The position numbers and the translations under genes are program-made. DNA of 16,957 nucleotides from Euperipatoides rowelli (lineage: Eukaryota > Onychophora > Udeonychophora > Euonychophora > Peripatopsidae), in the NCBI GenBank assembly GCA_003024985.2, contig PXIH01S0001846.1; one strand, given 5' to 3'. Of the stretch, positions 16,481 through 16,957 are shown piece by piece. How positions within the stretch are numbered: the stretch's first letter is position 1; each line of letters opens with the position of its first letter. The notes below the pieces were generated by a model. It saw only the letters and a list, made by a program, of their open reading frames with translations. It ran no database searches and had not been told where the DNA came from.

Positions 16481-16794
16481 TCTCCTTGCACTGATGGTTC
16501 CGACAAGAAAGTATTATAATATTGCAAAGTACTTTATCCCAACTTTCAAGTCATGGTATTATTTTCATAGGATAGCCTCAGTGCAATTTGTACAGTATAG
16601 GCAAATAATACTCTTTATGTTACAAGTGTGCCTAAATATTATCTAATTGTGGCTAGCACTGCCAGTGCCCCAAAGTTTTTATGCATGAATGTGTTCAGCA
16701 TATTTTATACTATTGTTAGCAATTATCAATTTCATGGGGGACTTTTAGTGTTTCCTCAAAAAATAATTTTATTACCCTCGTTCCTTCAAAATCA

Positions 16795-16811
16795 CATTTT
16801 TGGCAACCCTG
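16795..16811. mobile_element. hAT-like right terminus
   Basis: The segment ends TTTTTGGCAACCCTG; on the minus strand this is CAGGGTTGCCAAAAA, close to the CAGGGTTGG end of the intact MITE at 10472. The other end is not identified. The 69-codon plus-strand frame at 16628-16837 runs across it and is unlikely to be a gene. Confidence 0.35.
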
Positions 16812-16957
16812 TATCATGTTGCACTGATAGTCTGTAATTTTAAGTTTGATATAATTTTAATGTCAATACTTTAGTCTCAAAGAAAGTAGATGCAGAACAA
16901 TTGGATCTGCAGACAATTTTAAAATAAAATAGACAATATTGAAATAAAAAATGTTAA

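Noticed and set aside
16628-16837. 69-codon plus-strand open frame
   Set aside because: Runs through a hAT-like terminus, has no ATG at its start and no splice support.

Overview
The window looks like intronic and intergenic DNA from an animal nuclear genome. It is AT-rich and CpG-poor, contains two unresolved bases (N at 6337 and 7422), has many homopolymer runs and decayed transposons, and its few believable coding pieces are short exons bounded by GT/AG-type splice signals. Nothing suggests bacteria, a plasmid or an organelle. The mix of hAT-type miniature elements, a Ty3/Gypsy relic, a CR1/L2-like LINE tail and the very frequent words TAGGCCTA and TAGGCTA/TAGCCTA points to a metazoan, perhaps a marine invertebrate. 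I cannot name the species.

The main signal is a plus-strand split gene for a protein I do not recognise. The firmest exons are 2603-2979 and 6249-6390, whose intron phases fit each other. A short acidic C-terminal exon at 9632-9696 ends exactly on a TAG stop next to a GTAAGA donor. A possible 29-nt exon at 8796-8824 with a GC donor would restore the phase between the last two. Possible upstream exons lie at 1473-1600 and 2136-2176. A possible 3' UTR exon starts at 11460 and has clustered AATAAA signals near 11759-11775. The chain reads about 204 residues from 2603 to the stop, basic at first and acidic at the end.

Transposon debris fills the introns and flanks: a hAT-like end (1-24); a poly-C/hAT-like end (2325-2362); a TA-flanked miniature element (3054-3408); a long inverted repeat (3555-3899); a minus-strand Ty3/Gypsy gag-pol relic (about 3968-5251); a near-perfect foldback element (5633-5844); hAT-like fragments (6021-6080, 7656-7869); a clear hAT MITE with an intact 8-bp target duplication (10472-10938); a small inverted-repeat element (11208-11337); a second hAT element with an intact 8-bp duplication (12152-12800) that appears nested in the tail of a minus-strand LINE (13010-13475); and a CCAAT-like degenerate tandem array (15087-15240).

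Near the right end, 15480-15605 is a 126-nt plus-strand candidate exon with good splice sites on both sides. The opposite strand is also open there, so the strand is not settled. I see no tRNA, rRNA, CRISPR array or operon, and no clear new biological system. The points most worth following are the unknown split gene with its possible GC-AG micro-exon, the nested transposon history, and the over-represented TAGGC(C)TA words.
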